Counted from the stretch's first letter, positions 1 through 9,705 are shown. The stretch is DNA of 64,000 nt from Gordonibacter faecis (GCF_030077735.1 NZ_JASJEU010000007.1:1-64000); one strand, 5' to 3'. The notes: a model not told the origin generated them from the letters alone. Translations and numbers: made by a program.

Positions 1-1
1 C

Positions 2-1093
2 TCCGCCCGCGCCGCGCAGGGGGCCTCCCCCCGGGCCGCCGCGCCCGCGGCGCGCGCCGCGGGGAAGGGGGCCGCGAAGGCGATCGCCGCGTCGGCGTCG
101 GCGGCTGCCGGGCCCCTGGCGGGGATCCTCGCGGCGGTCCTCTGCTTCGTGCTCTCCGCGCTCGCCGCAGCGCAGGTCGCGAGCGCCCTTTTCGGGTTCT
201 GGGACGACGCCTCCTCGAGGGAGGGGGTCGCGGGCCTGCCGCCCTACGTCACGGTCGAGATGGTGGAGACGGCGCTGGAGTGCCAGGAGGAGTACGGGCA
301 TCCCGCCGGCTGCACGATCGCCCAGATCATCTTCGAGGGCGGGGACGGCGACCGGCTCTCCGCGCTCGCCGAGAGGGGCAAGAACCTCTTCGGCATCAAG
401 TGGTCGCCCTCCTACCTCGGGTGCCCCGAGATCGCCGGGAAGGGGTCGTGGGCGACGAGCGAGGAGGTCGACGGGGGCCTCGTCGGCGTCATGGCCGACT
501 TCGCGTCGTTCAAGAGCCACCGCGACTGCATCGTCTTCCGCAGCCGCGTGCTCCTTTCGAACCACCCCTACTCCGACAACCCCCTCGTCGCCGCGGCGAT
601 CGAGGCGTGCGACTCGGACCTGATGGCGGAGGGGCTCAAAGACGCGGGGTACGCGACGTCGTCGGGGTACGTCGAGTCGCTCAAGGCGGTCATGGACCAG
701 TACGGCCTGCGGCGGTTCGACGGGATGACCCTCGAGGAGTTCCGCTCGGGCGGGGCGGTCGCGGCCGCCGTCGTCGCGGCGGCGGAGAGCCAGCTCGGCG
801 TGCCCTACGTCTGGGGCGGCTCGACCCCGGGCGTCGGCCTCGACTGCTCGGGGCTCACGCAGTACTGCTACGCGCAGGCGGGGATCGCGATCCCCCGCTA
901 CTCGGAGGACCAGGCGAGCGCGGGGACGCGCGTGCCCCTCTCCCAGGCGCAGCCCGGGGACATCCTCTGGAGGCCGGGGCACGTCGCCATCTACGTCGGC
1001 GGGGACGAGTACATCCACGAGCCCCAGGCAGGGGACGTGTGCCGCAGGGCGACGGGGATCGCGTACTTCACCTGCGCGGTCCGGTACAGATGA
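2..1093 (+). CDS. Conjugative peptidoglycan hydrolase: membrane anchor, glucosaminidase-like and NlpC/P60 domains (5' partial)
   Basis: The reading frame is open from the first bases of the window, so the true start lies upstream. A basic, Ala-rich N-terminus leads into one hydrophobic segment (about nt 110-210). A glucosaminidase/lysozyme-like domain follows (about nt 250-690, with the NLFGIKW signature). The C-terminal NlpC/P60 domain (about nt 770-1090) has the catalytic Cys in DCSGL (nt 842-856) and the His in GHVAIYVG. The two-domain layout is that of Tn916 Orf14/CwlT, which opens the cell wall locally for the type IV secretion channel. The downstream membrane-protein genes fit a transfer operon. 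No catalytic residue is visibly missing. Confidence 0.85.
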   Translation, partial: SARAAQGASPRAAAPAARAAGKGAAKAIAASASAAAGPLAGILAAVLCFVLSALAAAQVASALFGFWDDASSREGVAGLPPYVTVEMVETALECQEEYGHPAGCTIAQIIFEGGDGDRLSALAERGKNLFGIKWSPSYLGCPEIAGKGSWATSEEVDGGLVGVMADFASFKSHRDCIVFRSRVLLSNHPYSDNPLVAAAIEACDSDLMAEGLKDAGYATSSGYVESLKAVMDQYGLRRFDGMTLEEFRSGGAVAAAVVAAAESQLGVPYVWGGSTPGVGLDCSGLTQYCYAQAGIAIPRYSEDQASAGTRVPLSQAQPGDILWRPGHVAIYVGGDEYIHEPQAGDVCRRATGIAYFTCAVRYR

Positions 1094-1109
1094 GGAAGGA
1101 GAGGGAGCC

Positions 1110-1868
1110 ATGCAGGGAAAGAACAAGCTGATGGTCGCCGCCGCGATCGGGATGGTGGCGGTGGTCGTCGCCGCGACGGCGGTGCGGTGCTCGGCCGAGC
1201 GCGCCGCCGAGGAGGCGGTCCCGCCCGAGCCCGCCCGGGCGGAGCAGGCCACGGCCCCCGAGGAGGGGGCGGAGCAGCCCTCCGAGGGGGGCGCCGCGGA
1301 AGCCGCCGCCTCGGAGACCCTCTCCATCCTGAGGGGGACGGCGTGGACGGCGCCCGACGGGTCCGGCGGCACGATCGCCTTCCGGGACGGGTCCTTCGTC
1401 GAGTCCGACGGGGAGTCCGCGAGCGTCGCCGCGTTCGAGGTCGTGGGCGCGGGCGGCTCCGAAGGCCAGCGCTACCTCGACGTCGAGATCGTCCGAGACG
1501 GCTCCGGCGGGGCGCTGTCGACGACGATCGTCGTCGACGAGGCCGAAGGGGGCGCGACCGTGACGAGCGACGGGTTCGCCCTGTCGGGCAGCTACGTCGA
1601 GGGCGCCGCCCCCGAATCGGCCCTGCGCGTCGTCGGCGTCGCCGACCCCTACCCGGCGCTCGTGGACGGCAGGACGGGCGAGCTCGAGGAGGCGATAGCC
1701 GAATGGGCGCGGCGCTGCGCCCCGACGGCGACGGAGGCGAGCTTCGACGGCGAGGTCTTCATCGACGTCGAAGGGGGCCGCGTGAGCGCGACGTTTCATC
1801 TCGACGACGCCGCCTCGACGATCGTCACGGCGATCTACCAGGGCGGATCGTTCTCCGTCGTCGGATAG
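1110..1868 (+). CDS. Membrane-anchored protein of the transfer operon, function unknown
   Basis: A 252-residue protein with an N-terminal signal anchor (about residues 8-26) ending in a single Cys. The residues before the Cys (AVR) are a poor lipobox, so a signal anchor is more likely than a lipoprotein. An acidic Pro/Ala/Glu linker follows, then a beta-rich Thr/Ser/Asp domain. I do not recognise the family. The ATG has a purine-rich site (GGAAGGAGAGG) just upstream. It lies 16 nt after the peptidoglycan hydrolase and 9 nt before the VirB6-like gene, so it is probably co-transcribed and may be an extracytoplasmic accessory of the channel. Confidence 0.7.
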   Translation: MQGKNKLMVAAAIGMVAVVVAATAVRCSAERAAEEAVPPEPARAEQATAPEEGAEQPSEGGAAEAAASETLSILRGTAWTAPDGSGGTIAFRDGSFVESDGESASVAAFEVVGAGGSEGQRYLDVEIVRDGSGGALSTTIVVDEAEGGATVTSDGFALSGSYVEGAAPESALRVVGVADPYPALVDGRTGELEEAIAEWARRCAPTATEASFDGEVFIDVEGGRVSATFHLDDAASTIVTAIYQGGSFSVVG

Positions 1869-1877
1869 GGGCGGGCC

Positions 1878-2876
1878 ATGGAAGCCGTAAGAAGGGCCGC
1901 GGGCAGCGACGGGTTCGCGATCGCGTTCGCCGCGACCGCGATCATCCTGTCCGCCGCGCTCGCGCTCCCGCAGCCCGCCTTCGGGGGCATCGCCGAGGAC
2001 ATCAACGCGTGGCTGTGCGGGATCCTGCGCGACACGTGCAACTGGATATTCGCCGGCCAGACGAGCATGCTCGCGTCCATCGGGGCCGACGGCGTCCTGT
2101 CCGCCGACTTCGACCAGATGCTCGGCGGCGCGGGCGACGTCACGATGCACGACGTCGTCAGGGGGGTCTGGGACGCGGCCATCCTGCCCATCGGGTGCGG
2201 GATGCTCTCGTTCGTGTTCACCGTCCAGCTCATCAAGGTCTCCCAGCGCATGGACGGCAACGCGAGCATGCCCGGCGTCAAGGAGGTCGTGCTCATGCTC
2301 GTGTTCTTCGCGGTGTTCCTGTTCCTCATCCAGAACAGCTTCGACCTCATGCAGGCGGTCTACGAGGTCGCGAGGCTCGCGATAGACAGGGTCGTCGGCC
2401 TGTTCGGCGAGGGCGGGGAGATCGACCTGGCCGAGGTCTCGATCGCGACGACGGAAGACGACGTCGCCGCCCTGCTCGCCATGCTCGTCGTCGCGCTCGT
2501 GAGCTGGCTCGTGGTGATCGTCGCCTACGTGGTCGCGCTCGTGGTGAGCTGGGCGCGCGCCATCCAGATCTACGTCATGGCGGCGTTCAGCCCCATCCCG
2601 CTGGCGCTCGTCTCCCTCGACGAGACGCGCCAGATGGGCGTCGGGTACCTGAGGAACTTCGCGGCGGTGTGCCTCGCGGGCGTCATCATCCTCGTGCTCC
2701 TGGTCTCGTTCCCGATCGTGCTCGGCGGCCTGAACGCCGCGAGCGCGGGGGCGCCCGTGGTCGACACCGTCGTCGGGGGCCTGTCCTACGCGCTGCAGTA
2801 CCTCGCGATGTGCGTGCTGCTGATCCTGTCCCTCGTGAAGAGCGGGTCGTGGGCCCGCGACATCCTGGGCGGGTGA
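1878..2876 (+). CDS. VirB6/TrbL-like polytopic conjugal transfer membrane protein
   Basis: A 332-residue protein with a leader-like hydrophobic segment (residues 14-36), a soluble region, then about five or six membrane segments between residues 95 and 330. The stretch 'SWARAIQIYVMAAFSPIP' in the middle is typical of TrbL/VirB6-like proteins of Gram-positive ICEs, which form the inner-membrane part of the mating channel. It is 9 nt downstream of the previous gene. A VirB6-like role is assigned from topology, motif and context, not from an alignment. Confidence 0.7.
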   Translation: MEAVRRAAGSDGFAIAFAATAIILSAALALPQPAFGGIAEDINAWLCGILRDTCNWIFAGQTSMLASIGADGVLSADFDQMLGGAGDVTMHDVVRGVWDAAILPIGCGMLSFVFTVQLIKVSQRMDGNASMPGVKEVVLMLVFFAVFLFLIQNSFDLMQAVYEVARLAIDRVVGLFGEGGEIDLAEVSIATTEDDVAALLAMLVVALVSWLVVIVAYVVALVVSWARAIQIYVMAAFSPIPLALVSLDETRQMGVGYLRNFAAVCLAGVIILVLLVSFPIVLGGLNAASAGAPVVDTVVGGLSYALQYLAMCVLLILSLVKSGSWARDILGG

Positions 2877-2974
2877 GGGCGGTGAGGGGGACCGCGCGGG
2901 GCCCCTGAGCCCCCCCGCGGGCGGCGCGCCCGCCGCAGCGGCAGAGGATACGAACCGTGAGAAGGAGGAAGAGA

Positions 2975-5900
2975 ATGAACGCTACAAAGGGATCGGCGAC
3001 AGCCGCCCTCGGGGCGGCCCCGCCCGCTGCGGGCGCAGGGGGAAGGCTCCTCAGGGCGCTCCTCGCGCTGCTCCTCGCGGCGGGGGTCGCTCCGGCGGCA
3101 GCCCTGCCGGGGACGGCGTACGCCGCGCCGCCCCCCATCGAGCGCGTGGACGAGGACGACTTCGCCCCCGAGGGGTACGAGGAGTCGGTGGAGTGGACCG
3201 GCGTCGAGGTCGAGCGGGGCTTCGTCGAGGTCCCCGCGGACTTCGGCCCCGACGGCGAGGGCATCGCGACCTACATGTTCCACAACACCGAGGAGGAGCC
3301 CGACGCGACGACCGTGACCGAGCTCGCGAAGGGCGCGGGCTTCGCCGCGTTCATCGACGGCAACAGCGGCTACGGCGGGTTCGCGCTGCGATTCACGGGC
3401 GGGAGCTACGACGGCGTGCCCGTCGACATGGTCGTGACCCTCACCGACTGGAACTACCTCGAGCCCGAGGGAGGCTGGGAGTCCCATTGGGAGTACGACC
3501 GCTTCCCGATCTTCAGACCCGGCGTGTACGTGTCGGAAGCCTACGACGCCTACGCGGGGTCGGGGCTCGACGTCGGCAAGGAGGGCTACCACAACAACGT
3601 GAACTTCTACACGCTCGGCATCACCGACCTCGAAGTCGAGGTGCAGTGGGTCCGCCCCGGCACGAACGACCCCTACCCGGTCAAGGGCCATATGACCTGC
3701 ATGGACCTCGACATGTTCCAGACCTTCTCCTACGACGGCAGCGTGTGGCGCGCCGAGGTCTCCAACGAGAACGACTTCCTCTCGACGGGAGGGCACGTCG
3801 CCGCCTCGCCCGGGGTCGGGCTCAACGAGAACGGCACGGACTTCCCCGAAGAGTACCGGGACGGCCTCGTCGGCGCCTACTACGACACCACGGAGGACAA
3901 GGGCACGCCGCTCGCCCCGGCAGTGATCAGGTTCGGCACGTCGTGGATGGGGACGGGCACGGCCCAGTCCTTCTTCGCGCTCTCCAACGAGTTCATCACC
4001 ACGCCGCCGCCCCCGCCCACCGGCGGGGAGGGATGGCCGGACATCTCCAAGTCCGCCGACAGGGACGAGGGCGTCTCGGTCGGCGACCAGGTGGAGTTCA
4101 CGGTCGACTTCCAGGCGCTCACCTGGGGCGAGAACGCCCGCGTCGGCTGGCGCTACACGACGTGGGACGTGCTCGACTACCTGCCCTGGGAGATGCGCTA
4201 CGTCGACGGCAGCGGCTACCTCGTCGACGAGGGGGGCGACCGCGTCGAGGGCGCCGGCGAGGTCGTCTACGAGGGACGCAACGAGGAGACGCGCGAGAAC
4301 ATCGTCCGCTTCGAGTTCTACCGGGACTTCCTCGCATCGCTCGACCTCAGAGGCCAGCACTACCGGCTCGTCTTCCGCGCCGAGCTGACGGAGTACCCCG
4401 CCGACGGCGCCCTCGAGGTGTGGAACGAATGCTCGCAGGTGTGGAACTCCGACGGCCGCGTCGATGGGACGCCCGTGCGGGTGGGGCTCCTCGAGCCGAG
4501 CTTCGAGGTCGACAAGCAGGCAGACTCCTACGAATACGAGGTCGGGGACGTCATCTCCTACATCGCGACCTACCGCCAGACCGTCGAGAACGCGCAGTCC
4601 CGCGAGACGGTCGTATCGGACAACCTGCCCGAAGGCCTCGAGCTCATCCCCGAATCCGTGCAGGCGACCGGCATCGCCGACCTTCCCGCACCCGAGATCA
4701 ACGAGAACACGTGGTCGTACTCCTTCGACAAGTTCGGCTACGGCGACACCCTCGTCGTGACCTACCAGGGCCGCGCGACGAGCTCCGGCAACGGCTACGA
4801 GATCGTGAACAACGCGAGCATCCACGGCAACAACACGATGGACTACGACGATCCGGCCGAGGTGTGGGTCAACACCGCCGACGTTTCGGTCGAGAAGTCC
4901 GCAGACCGCGGCGAGGCGCACGTCGGCCCGTCCGATGCGGACCCCGGGTTCGTCGAATACACCGTGACGCTCGCGAACGACAAGGCCGGCACGATCGCCC
5001 ACGACGTCGTCGTGGGCGACGACAGTCTGCCGCAGGGCATGAAGGTCGGCCGCAACAACGACGGCAGCCTCATGATCGAGGGCCTGACCGAGAACGGCGC
5101 CGCCGTTCCGATGACGTGGATCGGCGACCGCGCCGAGGGGACGCTCGCGACCATCCAGTACCCGGTCGGCAGCGAGGACGACGTCCACAACCAGACCGAG
5201 CCCGTCACTCCGGCGTGGCGCATCGACCCTGCCGGGACCGGCTGGCGGATGACGATCGACCACCTGGCATACGGGCAGACGATCACACTGATATACCGAG
5301 CATATCCCGAGTCCGCTGTCGCGGGCTGGGAGATCGAGAACGAGGCGGAGATCGAGGCCGCGAACGACCCCGACGGCGATAGCGCCCAGGAGCTCGTATG
5401 GGTGAACCAGCCCTCCTTCGCGGTAGACAAGAAGGCGTCGAACGACGCGTTCTCCGTGAACGACGTCGTGACCTACGAGATCAAGGCGGTGAACGCCCGG
5501 CCCGGCACCCTCGCTCGCAACGTCGTCATCAGCGACCTCGCGCGAACCGAGGGCGTCGAGCTGCTTCGCGACTCGATCCAGGTCTACGACAGCCGCGGCG
5601 AGGAGATCACCGACGACTGCACGATCACCTACAAGCACTCGCCCCAGGGCGCGGAAACCTTCATTATCGAAACGCATCGCGACCTCGTCGCGGCCTCCAC
5701 TGCCGATCTGGCGGATCTTTACGACGAGCTTTTGCAAACCGCGACGGAAGAAGACTTCAATGCGGTCATGGCGAAGATCGACAAGGCGATCGAGGAAGGT
5801 GCCGGCGCCGACCACGAAAGCGCGGCCGAGCTCATCGAGAACCGCCCCGTCTGGAAAGACGGCGCGATCGAATGGTCGGAAGGCTCGAACCCCCTCGGCT

Positions 5901-7894
5901 TCGACCCCGGCAACCCGCGCCCGGACTCGCTTTCCTGCGAAACCGAGCTGACCGTGTGCTACCGCGTCCAGATCCAGGATGCAGAGCTGGCGGGTCAGAC
6001 GGTGGACAACACCGCGCTGGTGGTATCCGACGAGCCCAACACGGCGACGACCGACGACGAGGTCGTCGACGTCAAGGGAGCCAAGCTCGTCACGACCAAG
6101 GCCGCCGACAAAGACGTGTACCAGGTCGGCGAGACGGCCCACTACACCGTGACGACCACGCAGGCCCGCGAGGACGTCATGGCGGACAACGTCGTCGTGG
6201 GCGACGCGCTGCAGGATCCCGAATCGATGTCGATCGTCGAGGGCACGCTGCAGGTGACCGGCCCCGACGGAAAGGTTGTGCAGGTCGAGCCCGTCTACGA
6301 GCGCGACGAAGCGGGCAACATCGTCGGCTACACGATCGAGACCGGCCTGTCCCTTGCCGACGAGCAGTCGGTGGTCGTGGCCTACGACGCGACGGCCAAG
6401 TCGGTCGACGACTCGGTGCGCAACGCCGCTTCGAGCTCTGCCGACAACGCGGTCGGATCTTCGGCTGTCGAAGAGGTGGAGATCGTGGCGCCGCGCGCAG
6501 CCGCCGCGCTCGACAAGGCGGCGGACGTCCACGAGGCGCGCGTCGGCGACATCGTGACCTACGCGCTCACCGCGACCGTCGCCGACAACCCTGCAGAAAA
6601 CGTCGTGATAAGCGACAACAGCCTGCCGGAAGGCATGCCGATCGACCTGCGCAACATCGAGCTCGAGATCAACGGCGTCGACGTGCCGTCCTTCCAGCTC
6701 GACGTCGACGGGAACGGCTTCGCCGCGCATCTGGGCGACCTGGCAGCAGGCGACGTCGCCAGGATCACCTACACCGCCACCGTCCGCGATGCCGCCCTTG
6801 CGGGCACGTCCGTCGTGAACACGGCCTACCTCGACTCCGACACGATCGACGAGCCGCTTCGCGACGACGAGCACGTGACGGTGCGCGGCGACGAGCCGGC
6901 GATCGACCTTGTGAAGTCCGCCGACAAGGACACCGCGCATGTCGGCGACACCGTGACCTACACGATCACCGCCGTCGCGAACGCCGACGCGGAGAACGTG
7001 CGCATCGGCGACACCTCGATGCCCGCCGGCATGCCGATCGACCTCGATGCGATCAGCGTGACGTTCAACGGGCGCGCGCAGGAGGACGTCGGCGCGACGA
7101 TCATCGGCAACGGCTTCGAGATCCCCTTCGGCGACCTGCTCGAAGGCGACGAGATCGTCATCGGCTACACCGCCGATGTCGAGGACGCGTCCCTTGCCGG
7201 GACGACGGTCGACAACGTCGCCGTCCTCGATTCCGACGACCTCGACGAACCGCTCGAGGCCGTTGAGAGCGTCGACGTCGTCGGCGACGTCGACGCGCCG
7301 CCCGAGCCGGAGAGCCCGCCCATCGAGAAAACCGTCGACAACCCGACGCCCGCTCCGGGCGATACGGTCGCCTACGCCGTCGCGGTCAACGCGCTCGACG
7401 GCGATCTTGTCGACGCGGTCGTGACCGACACGCCCGACGAGGGCATAGCCATCGACCTCGAAAGCGTCGCGGTGCAGATCGGCGGCGAACCTCACGACGC
7501 CTTCACCGCCGAGCTCGACGCCGACGGCAACCTCGTCGTCAGGATCGGGGACGTCGCCGAAGGCGAGCGCGCGATCGTCACCTACGACGCCGTGATCGAC
7601 GCCGAGGGCTCGCGCGTCGGCGAGGAGCTCGCCAACGAGGCGACGCTCACGGCGGACGGGCTCGACCCCGCATCGTCCGAGGCGTCCGTCGTCCCGACGG
7701 AGCCCGAGGGCGCGCCCGGCAACCCGCTCAAAGGGCTCGACCAGACGGGCGACGCACTTGCGGGCTGGCTTGCGGACAACTGGGCGGGCCTCGCCGTGGC
7801 GGCCGCCCTCGCGGCGGTCGGGCTGGCGGTCGCCTTCCGCCCCGGCCACCGCGTCGACGGCGACGACGCGCCTGGCGCCGACCGCCGGGAATGA
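2975..7894 (+). CDS. Giant cell-wall adhesin with eight DUF11-type repeats and an LDQTG-like sorting signal
   Basis: A 1,639-residue protein. The ATG at 2975 is preceded by AGGAGG at 2962-2967, which is better than the in-frame GTG at 2957. There is a signal peptide (to about residue 50) and an N-terminal domain of about 300 residues. Eight repeats follow, each beginning with a motif like KSADKDTAHVGDTVTYTIT, as in DUF11/isopeptide-stabilised surface repeats. The C-terminus has LDQTGD, a hydrophobic helix and a basic tail (FRPGHR), a variant of the LPXTG sorting signal. The next gene is a class B sortase, probably its anchoring enzyme. It probably mediates mating-pair or host-surface adhesion. 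The large antisense open frame over it is only a shadow of its GC-rich codons. Confidence 0.85.
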   Translation: MNATKGSATAALGAAPPAAGAGGRLLRALLALLLAAGVAPAAALPGTAYAAPPPIERVDEDDFAPEGYEESVEWTGVEVERGFVEVPADFGPDGEGIATYMFHNTEEEPDATTVTELAKGAGFAAFIDGNSGYGGFALRFTGGSYDGVPVDMVVTLTDWNYLEPEGGWESHWEYDRFPIFRPGVYVSEAYDAYAGSGLDVGKEGYHNNVNFYTLGITDLEVEVQWVRPGTNDPYPVKGHMTCMDLDMFQTFSYDGSVWRAEVSNENDFLSTGGHVAASPGVGLNENGTDFPEEYRDGLVGAYYDTTEDKGTPLAPAVIRFGTSWMGTGTAQSFFALSNEFITTPPPPPTGGEGWPDISKSADRDEGVSVGDQVEFTVDFQALTWGENARVGWRYTTWDVLDYLPWEMRYVDGSGYLVDEGGDRVEGAGEVVYEGRNEETRENIVRFEFYRDFLASLDLRGQHYRLVFRAELTEYPADGALEVWNECSQVWNSDGRVDGTPVRVGLLEPSFEVDKQADSYEYEVGDVISYIATYRQTVENAQSRETVVSDNLPEGLELIPESVQATGIADLPAPEINENTWSYSFDKFGYGDTLVVTYQGRATSSGNGYEIVNNASIHGNNTMDYDDPAEVWVNTADVSVEKSADRGEAHVGPSDADPGFVEYTVTLANDKAGTIAHDVVVGDDSLPQGMKVGRNNDGSLMIEGLTENGAAVPMTWIGDRAEGTLATIQYPVGSEDDVHNQTEPVTPAWRIDPAGTGWRMTIDHLAYGQTITLIYRAYPESAVAGWEIENEAEIEAANDPDGDSAQELVWVNQPSFAVDKKASNDAFSVNDVVTYEIKAVNARPGTLARNVVISDLARTEGVELLRDSIQVYDSRGEEITDDCTITYKHSPQGAETFIIETHRDLVAASTADLADLYDELLQTATEEDFNAVMAKIDKAIEEGAGADHESAAELIENRPVWKDGAIEWSEGSNPLGFDPGNPRPDSLSCETELTVCYRVQIQDAELAGQTVDNTALVVSDEPNTATTDDEVVDVKGAKLVTTKAADKDVYQVGETAHYTVTTTQAREDVMADNVVVGDALQDPESMSIVEGTLQVTGPDGKVVQVEPVYERDEAGNIVGYTIETGLSLADEQSVVVAYDATAKSVDDSVRNAASSSADNAVGSSAVEEVEIVAPRAAAALDKAADVHEARVGDIVTYALTATVADNPAENVVISDNSLPEGMPIDLRNIELEINGVDVPSFQLDVDGNGFAAHLGDLAAGDVARITYTATVRDAALAGTSVVNTAYLDSDTIDEPLRDDEHVTVRGDEPAIDLVKSADKDTAHVGDTVTYTITAVANADAENVRIGDTSMPAGMPIDLDAISVTFNGRAQEDVGATIIGNGFEIPFGDLLEGDEIVIGYTADVEDASLAGTTVDNVAVLDSDDLDEPLEAVESVDVVGDVDAPPEPESPPIEKTVDNPTPAPGDTVAYAVAVNALDGDLVDAVVTDTPDEGIAIDLESVAVQIGGEPHDAFTAELDADGNLVVRIGDVAEGERAIVTYDAVIDAEGSRVGEELANEATLTADGLDPASSEASVVPTEPEGAPGNPLKGLDQTGDALAGWLADNWAGLAVAAALAAVGLAVAFRPGHRVDGDDAPGADRRE

Positions 7895-7910
7895 TGGAGA
7901 GGGGGAGAGC

Positions 7911-8669
7911 ATGGGAACGAGGCGCGCCCCTCGCGTGGCGGCGGTTCTCGCGGGGGCGGCGCTGTGCGTTCCCCTGGCGCTCGAGCTCGCCCCGCTCGCA
8001 GCCGAGGTCGCGCCCCGCGCCGAGGCGGCCGCAAGGGCGGACGCGGCGGTCGGGGAGTTCGCGCCCGCGGCGTCCGCGGAAGGCGGGGCGGAACCCCTTG
8101 CCGACGGGGTCGACTGGGAGGGGCTCCTCGCGGAGAACCCCGACGCAGTCGCCTGGGTGAGGGCTCCCGGAACGAGGGTGGACTACGCGGTCGTGCAGGC
8201 GCCCGCCTCGGATCCGCAGCGCTACCTCGCCGTCGACCTGTACGGGGAGCCGAGCTACCGCGGATGCCCGTACGTCGGCGCCGACTGCGCGGCAGAAGGA
8301 GGCCTGCGGTCCGCGTTCGCGATCGTGTACGGCCACCACCTCGTCGACGGGTCGATGTTCTCGGACTTCGCGAAGTACTCGGACCGCGCGTACGCGGAGG
8401 CGCATCGCGAGGTCTGGCTGCTCACCCCGGAGGGGGCAGAGCGGCTCCGGGTCGTCGCCGCCAACGTCGTCGACGCCCGGTCGGAAGATCTCGGCGTCGG
8501 CCTCGAGGGCGCGGAGCTCGACGCGTACATGAGGCGCAAGCTCGCGGAGAGCGAGGTGGTGCTCGAGGAGCCCGAGCGCTTCGAGAGGGTGGTGTGCTTC
8601 GCCACCTGCTCGTACCAGACCGACCATTCGAGAACGCTCGTCTACGCGGTAGGCGAGGACGGGCGATAG
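7911..8669 (+). CDS. Class B sortase
   Basis: A 252-residue transpeptidase with an N-terminal signal anchor (residues 8-25). The class B signature runs VDWEGLLAENPDAVAWV. Catalytic His lies in IVYGHHL, Cys in CFATCSY and Arg in SRTLVYA. The start was set at the ATG at 7911 because GGAGAGGGGGAGAG lies directly before it; an upstream in-frame start would run into the adhesin gene. It lies 16 nt after the adhesin gene and is probably dedicated to anchoring it. Class B sortases usually read NPxTN-like motifs, so pairing with LDQTG would be unusual. Confidence 0.88.
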   Translation: MGTRRAPRVAAVLAGAALCVPLALELAPLAAEVAPRAEAAARADAAVGEFAPAASAEGGAEPLADGVDWEGLLAENPDAVAWVRAPGTRVDYAVVQAPASDPQRYLAVDLYGEPSYRGCPYVGADCAAEGGLRSAFAIVYGHHLVDGSMFSDFAKYSDRAYAEAHREVWLLTPEGAERLRVVAANVVDARSEDLGVGLEGAELDAYMRRKLAESEVVLEEPERFERVVCFATCSYQTDHSRTLVYAVGEDGR

Positions 8670-8715
8670 GAGCATCCGCGCGCCGCGAGGCGGCGCGCGG
8701 GGAGAGGAGGAGCCC

Positions 8716-9216
8716 ATGACGGAGCAGACGGAGAGGAAGAACGTGTACATATCCCTGCACGAGGCGTTCGTGCGCGAGGGGATCGAGTACACGGACAGGA
8801 GGACCGGCGAGGCGAGGGCGTTCAACGTCGCGCGCCTGCCCTCGGGAACGGTGATAGACGGCAGGGACGTGAGCGGCTACGAGTTCAGCCCCCTCTACGT
8901 GAACCCCTCGCGCTTCAGAGGGGAGCACTGGCGCGACATCCCCCTGCTCGCCGACCGAGAGGTGAGGCTGAGCAGGTCGGTGCTGGACGCTGAGGGGCGC
9001 CCCGTCCTCGGCGAGGACGGGAGGTGGGCGAAAGAGACGCTCACCGTTTCCCCCTCGCAGATCAAGGAGGCCCTCACCGAAGCGCGCAGGCGCTACTCGG
9101 AGGAGCATTCGAGGGACGGCCGCGGCCTGTCGGAGCGGGCGGAGACCGCCCGCGGCGCGTCGAAGGCGATGGAGAGGGAGGGGGCACCCCGCCCTTTAGA
9201 GCGTGACTGCCGGTGA
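8716..9216 (+). CDS. Conserved ICE protein, function unknown
   Basis: A 166-residue soluble, charged protein that begins with a core (VYISLHEAFVREGIEY ... FSPLYVNPSRFRG ... IPLLADREV) of a type I associate with Gram-positive ICE hypothetical proteins. The C-terminal 50 residues are charged and probably helical. No catalytic motif is visible. The RBS GGAGAGGAGG lies 5 nt before the ATG. It follows the sortase in the same transcription direction. Confidence 0.65.
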   Translation: MTEQTERKNVYISLHEAFVREGIEYTDRRTGEARAFNVARLPSGTVIDGRDVSGYEFSPLYVNPSRFRGEHWRDIPLLADREVRLSRSVLDAEGRPVLGEDGRWAKETLTVSPSQIKEALTEARRRYSEEHSRDGRGLSERAETARGASKAMEREGAPRPLERDCR

Positions 9217-9238
9217 TCGGGAAGGGGGTGGGCATGCC

Positions 9239-9376
9239 ATGGCGGTCGCGCTGCACGTCCTCGGAGCGCTCATGGGGTTCTGCACGCTCGCGGCGTACGC
9301 CTGCCTGAGGGCGGGGGCGGAAAGCGAGCGCGCCATGGAGGACGCGTTCGCCGAGGCGAGCGGGGAAGGGAGGTGA
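9239..9376 (+). CDS. Small single-pass membrane protein (45 aa)
   Basis: The short frame MAVALHVLGALMGFC... has one hydrophobic helix (residues 2-22) and an acidic cytoplasmic tail. GAAGGGGG lies just upstream. Short one-helix proteins of this kind (for example the DUF3789 type) commonly occur in Gram-positive ICE transfer operons, but I cannot prove membership. It is the last gene before a strong terminator hairpin, which supports it as the end of the plus-strand operon. Confidence 0.55.
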   Translation: MAVALHVLGALMGFCTLAAYACLRAGAESERAMEDAFAEASGEGR

Positions 9377-9380
9377 AGAC

Positions 9381-9410
9381 GGGGGAAGCCGCCTGCGGGC
9401 GGCTTCCCCC
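9381..9410 (+). terminator. GC-rich hairpin ending the transfer operon
   Basis: A perfect 13-bp stem (9381-9393 with 9398-9410) with a TGCG loop, 4 nt after the stop of the 45-residue gene. Only a short T stretch follows. It separates the plus-strand transfer genes from the minus-strand cargo and could work in both directions. Confidence 0.7.
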
Positions 9411-9447
9411 GTTCATGCGCTCGGAAAGGGCGTTTTTGTCGGGGGCC

Positions 9448-9705
9448 TCAGGCGCCCCTTCGTCTCGGAAGCGACCTCTCCGCCACCTCCCTGACCATGC
9501 CTCTGCTGACAAAGGAGCGAGGGTCGATGCGAAGGGCGACGCAGAGGGCGAGGAACTCGTCGGCTCTCATTACGCGCTCGCCGTTGAGGACGCGCCAAAG
9601 CCTTTTGCGGTCGACGCCGACGCGGCGGGCGAGCTCCGCCACGCCGATGCCGCGTTCCCAGCGCGCCTGCTCCATCCTCGCAGCTATGAGGCCGATGTGC
9701 TTCAT
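9448..9705 (-). CDS. Small XRE-type HTH regulator (copy 1 of 3)
   Basis: An 85-residue protein. The HTH core GISVAELARRIGVDRKRL-like sequence is followed by WRVLNGERVMRADEFLALC. Two close paralogues lie at 20465-20716 and 21478-21735. Its ATG overlaps the stop of the DtxR-type gene by 4 nt (ATGA), so the two are translationally coupled. It is a likely local regulator of the element or the metal cargo; its target is unknown. Confidence 0.75.
   Translation of the reverse strand: MKHIGLIAARMEQARWERGIGVAELARRVGVDRKRLWRVLNGERVMRADEFLALCVALRIDPRSFVSRGMVREVAERSLPRRRGA

Noticed and set aside
2786..7912. A very long open frame (1,708 codons) antisense to the adhesin
   Set aside because: It mirrors the codon structure of the adhesin repeats, has no ribosome site or signal, and its composition (Asp/Val/Arg/Gly) is typical of a GC-rich shadow frame.
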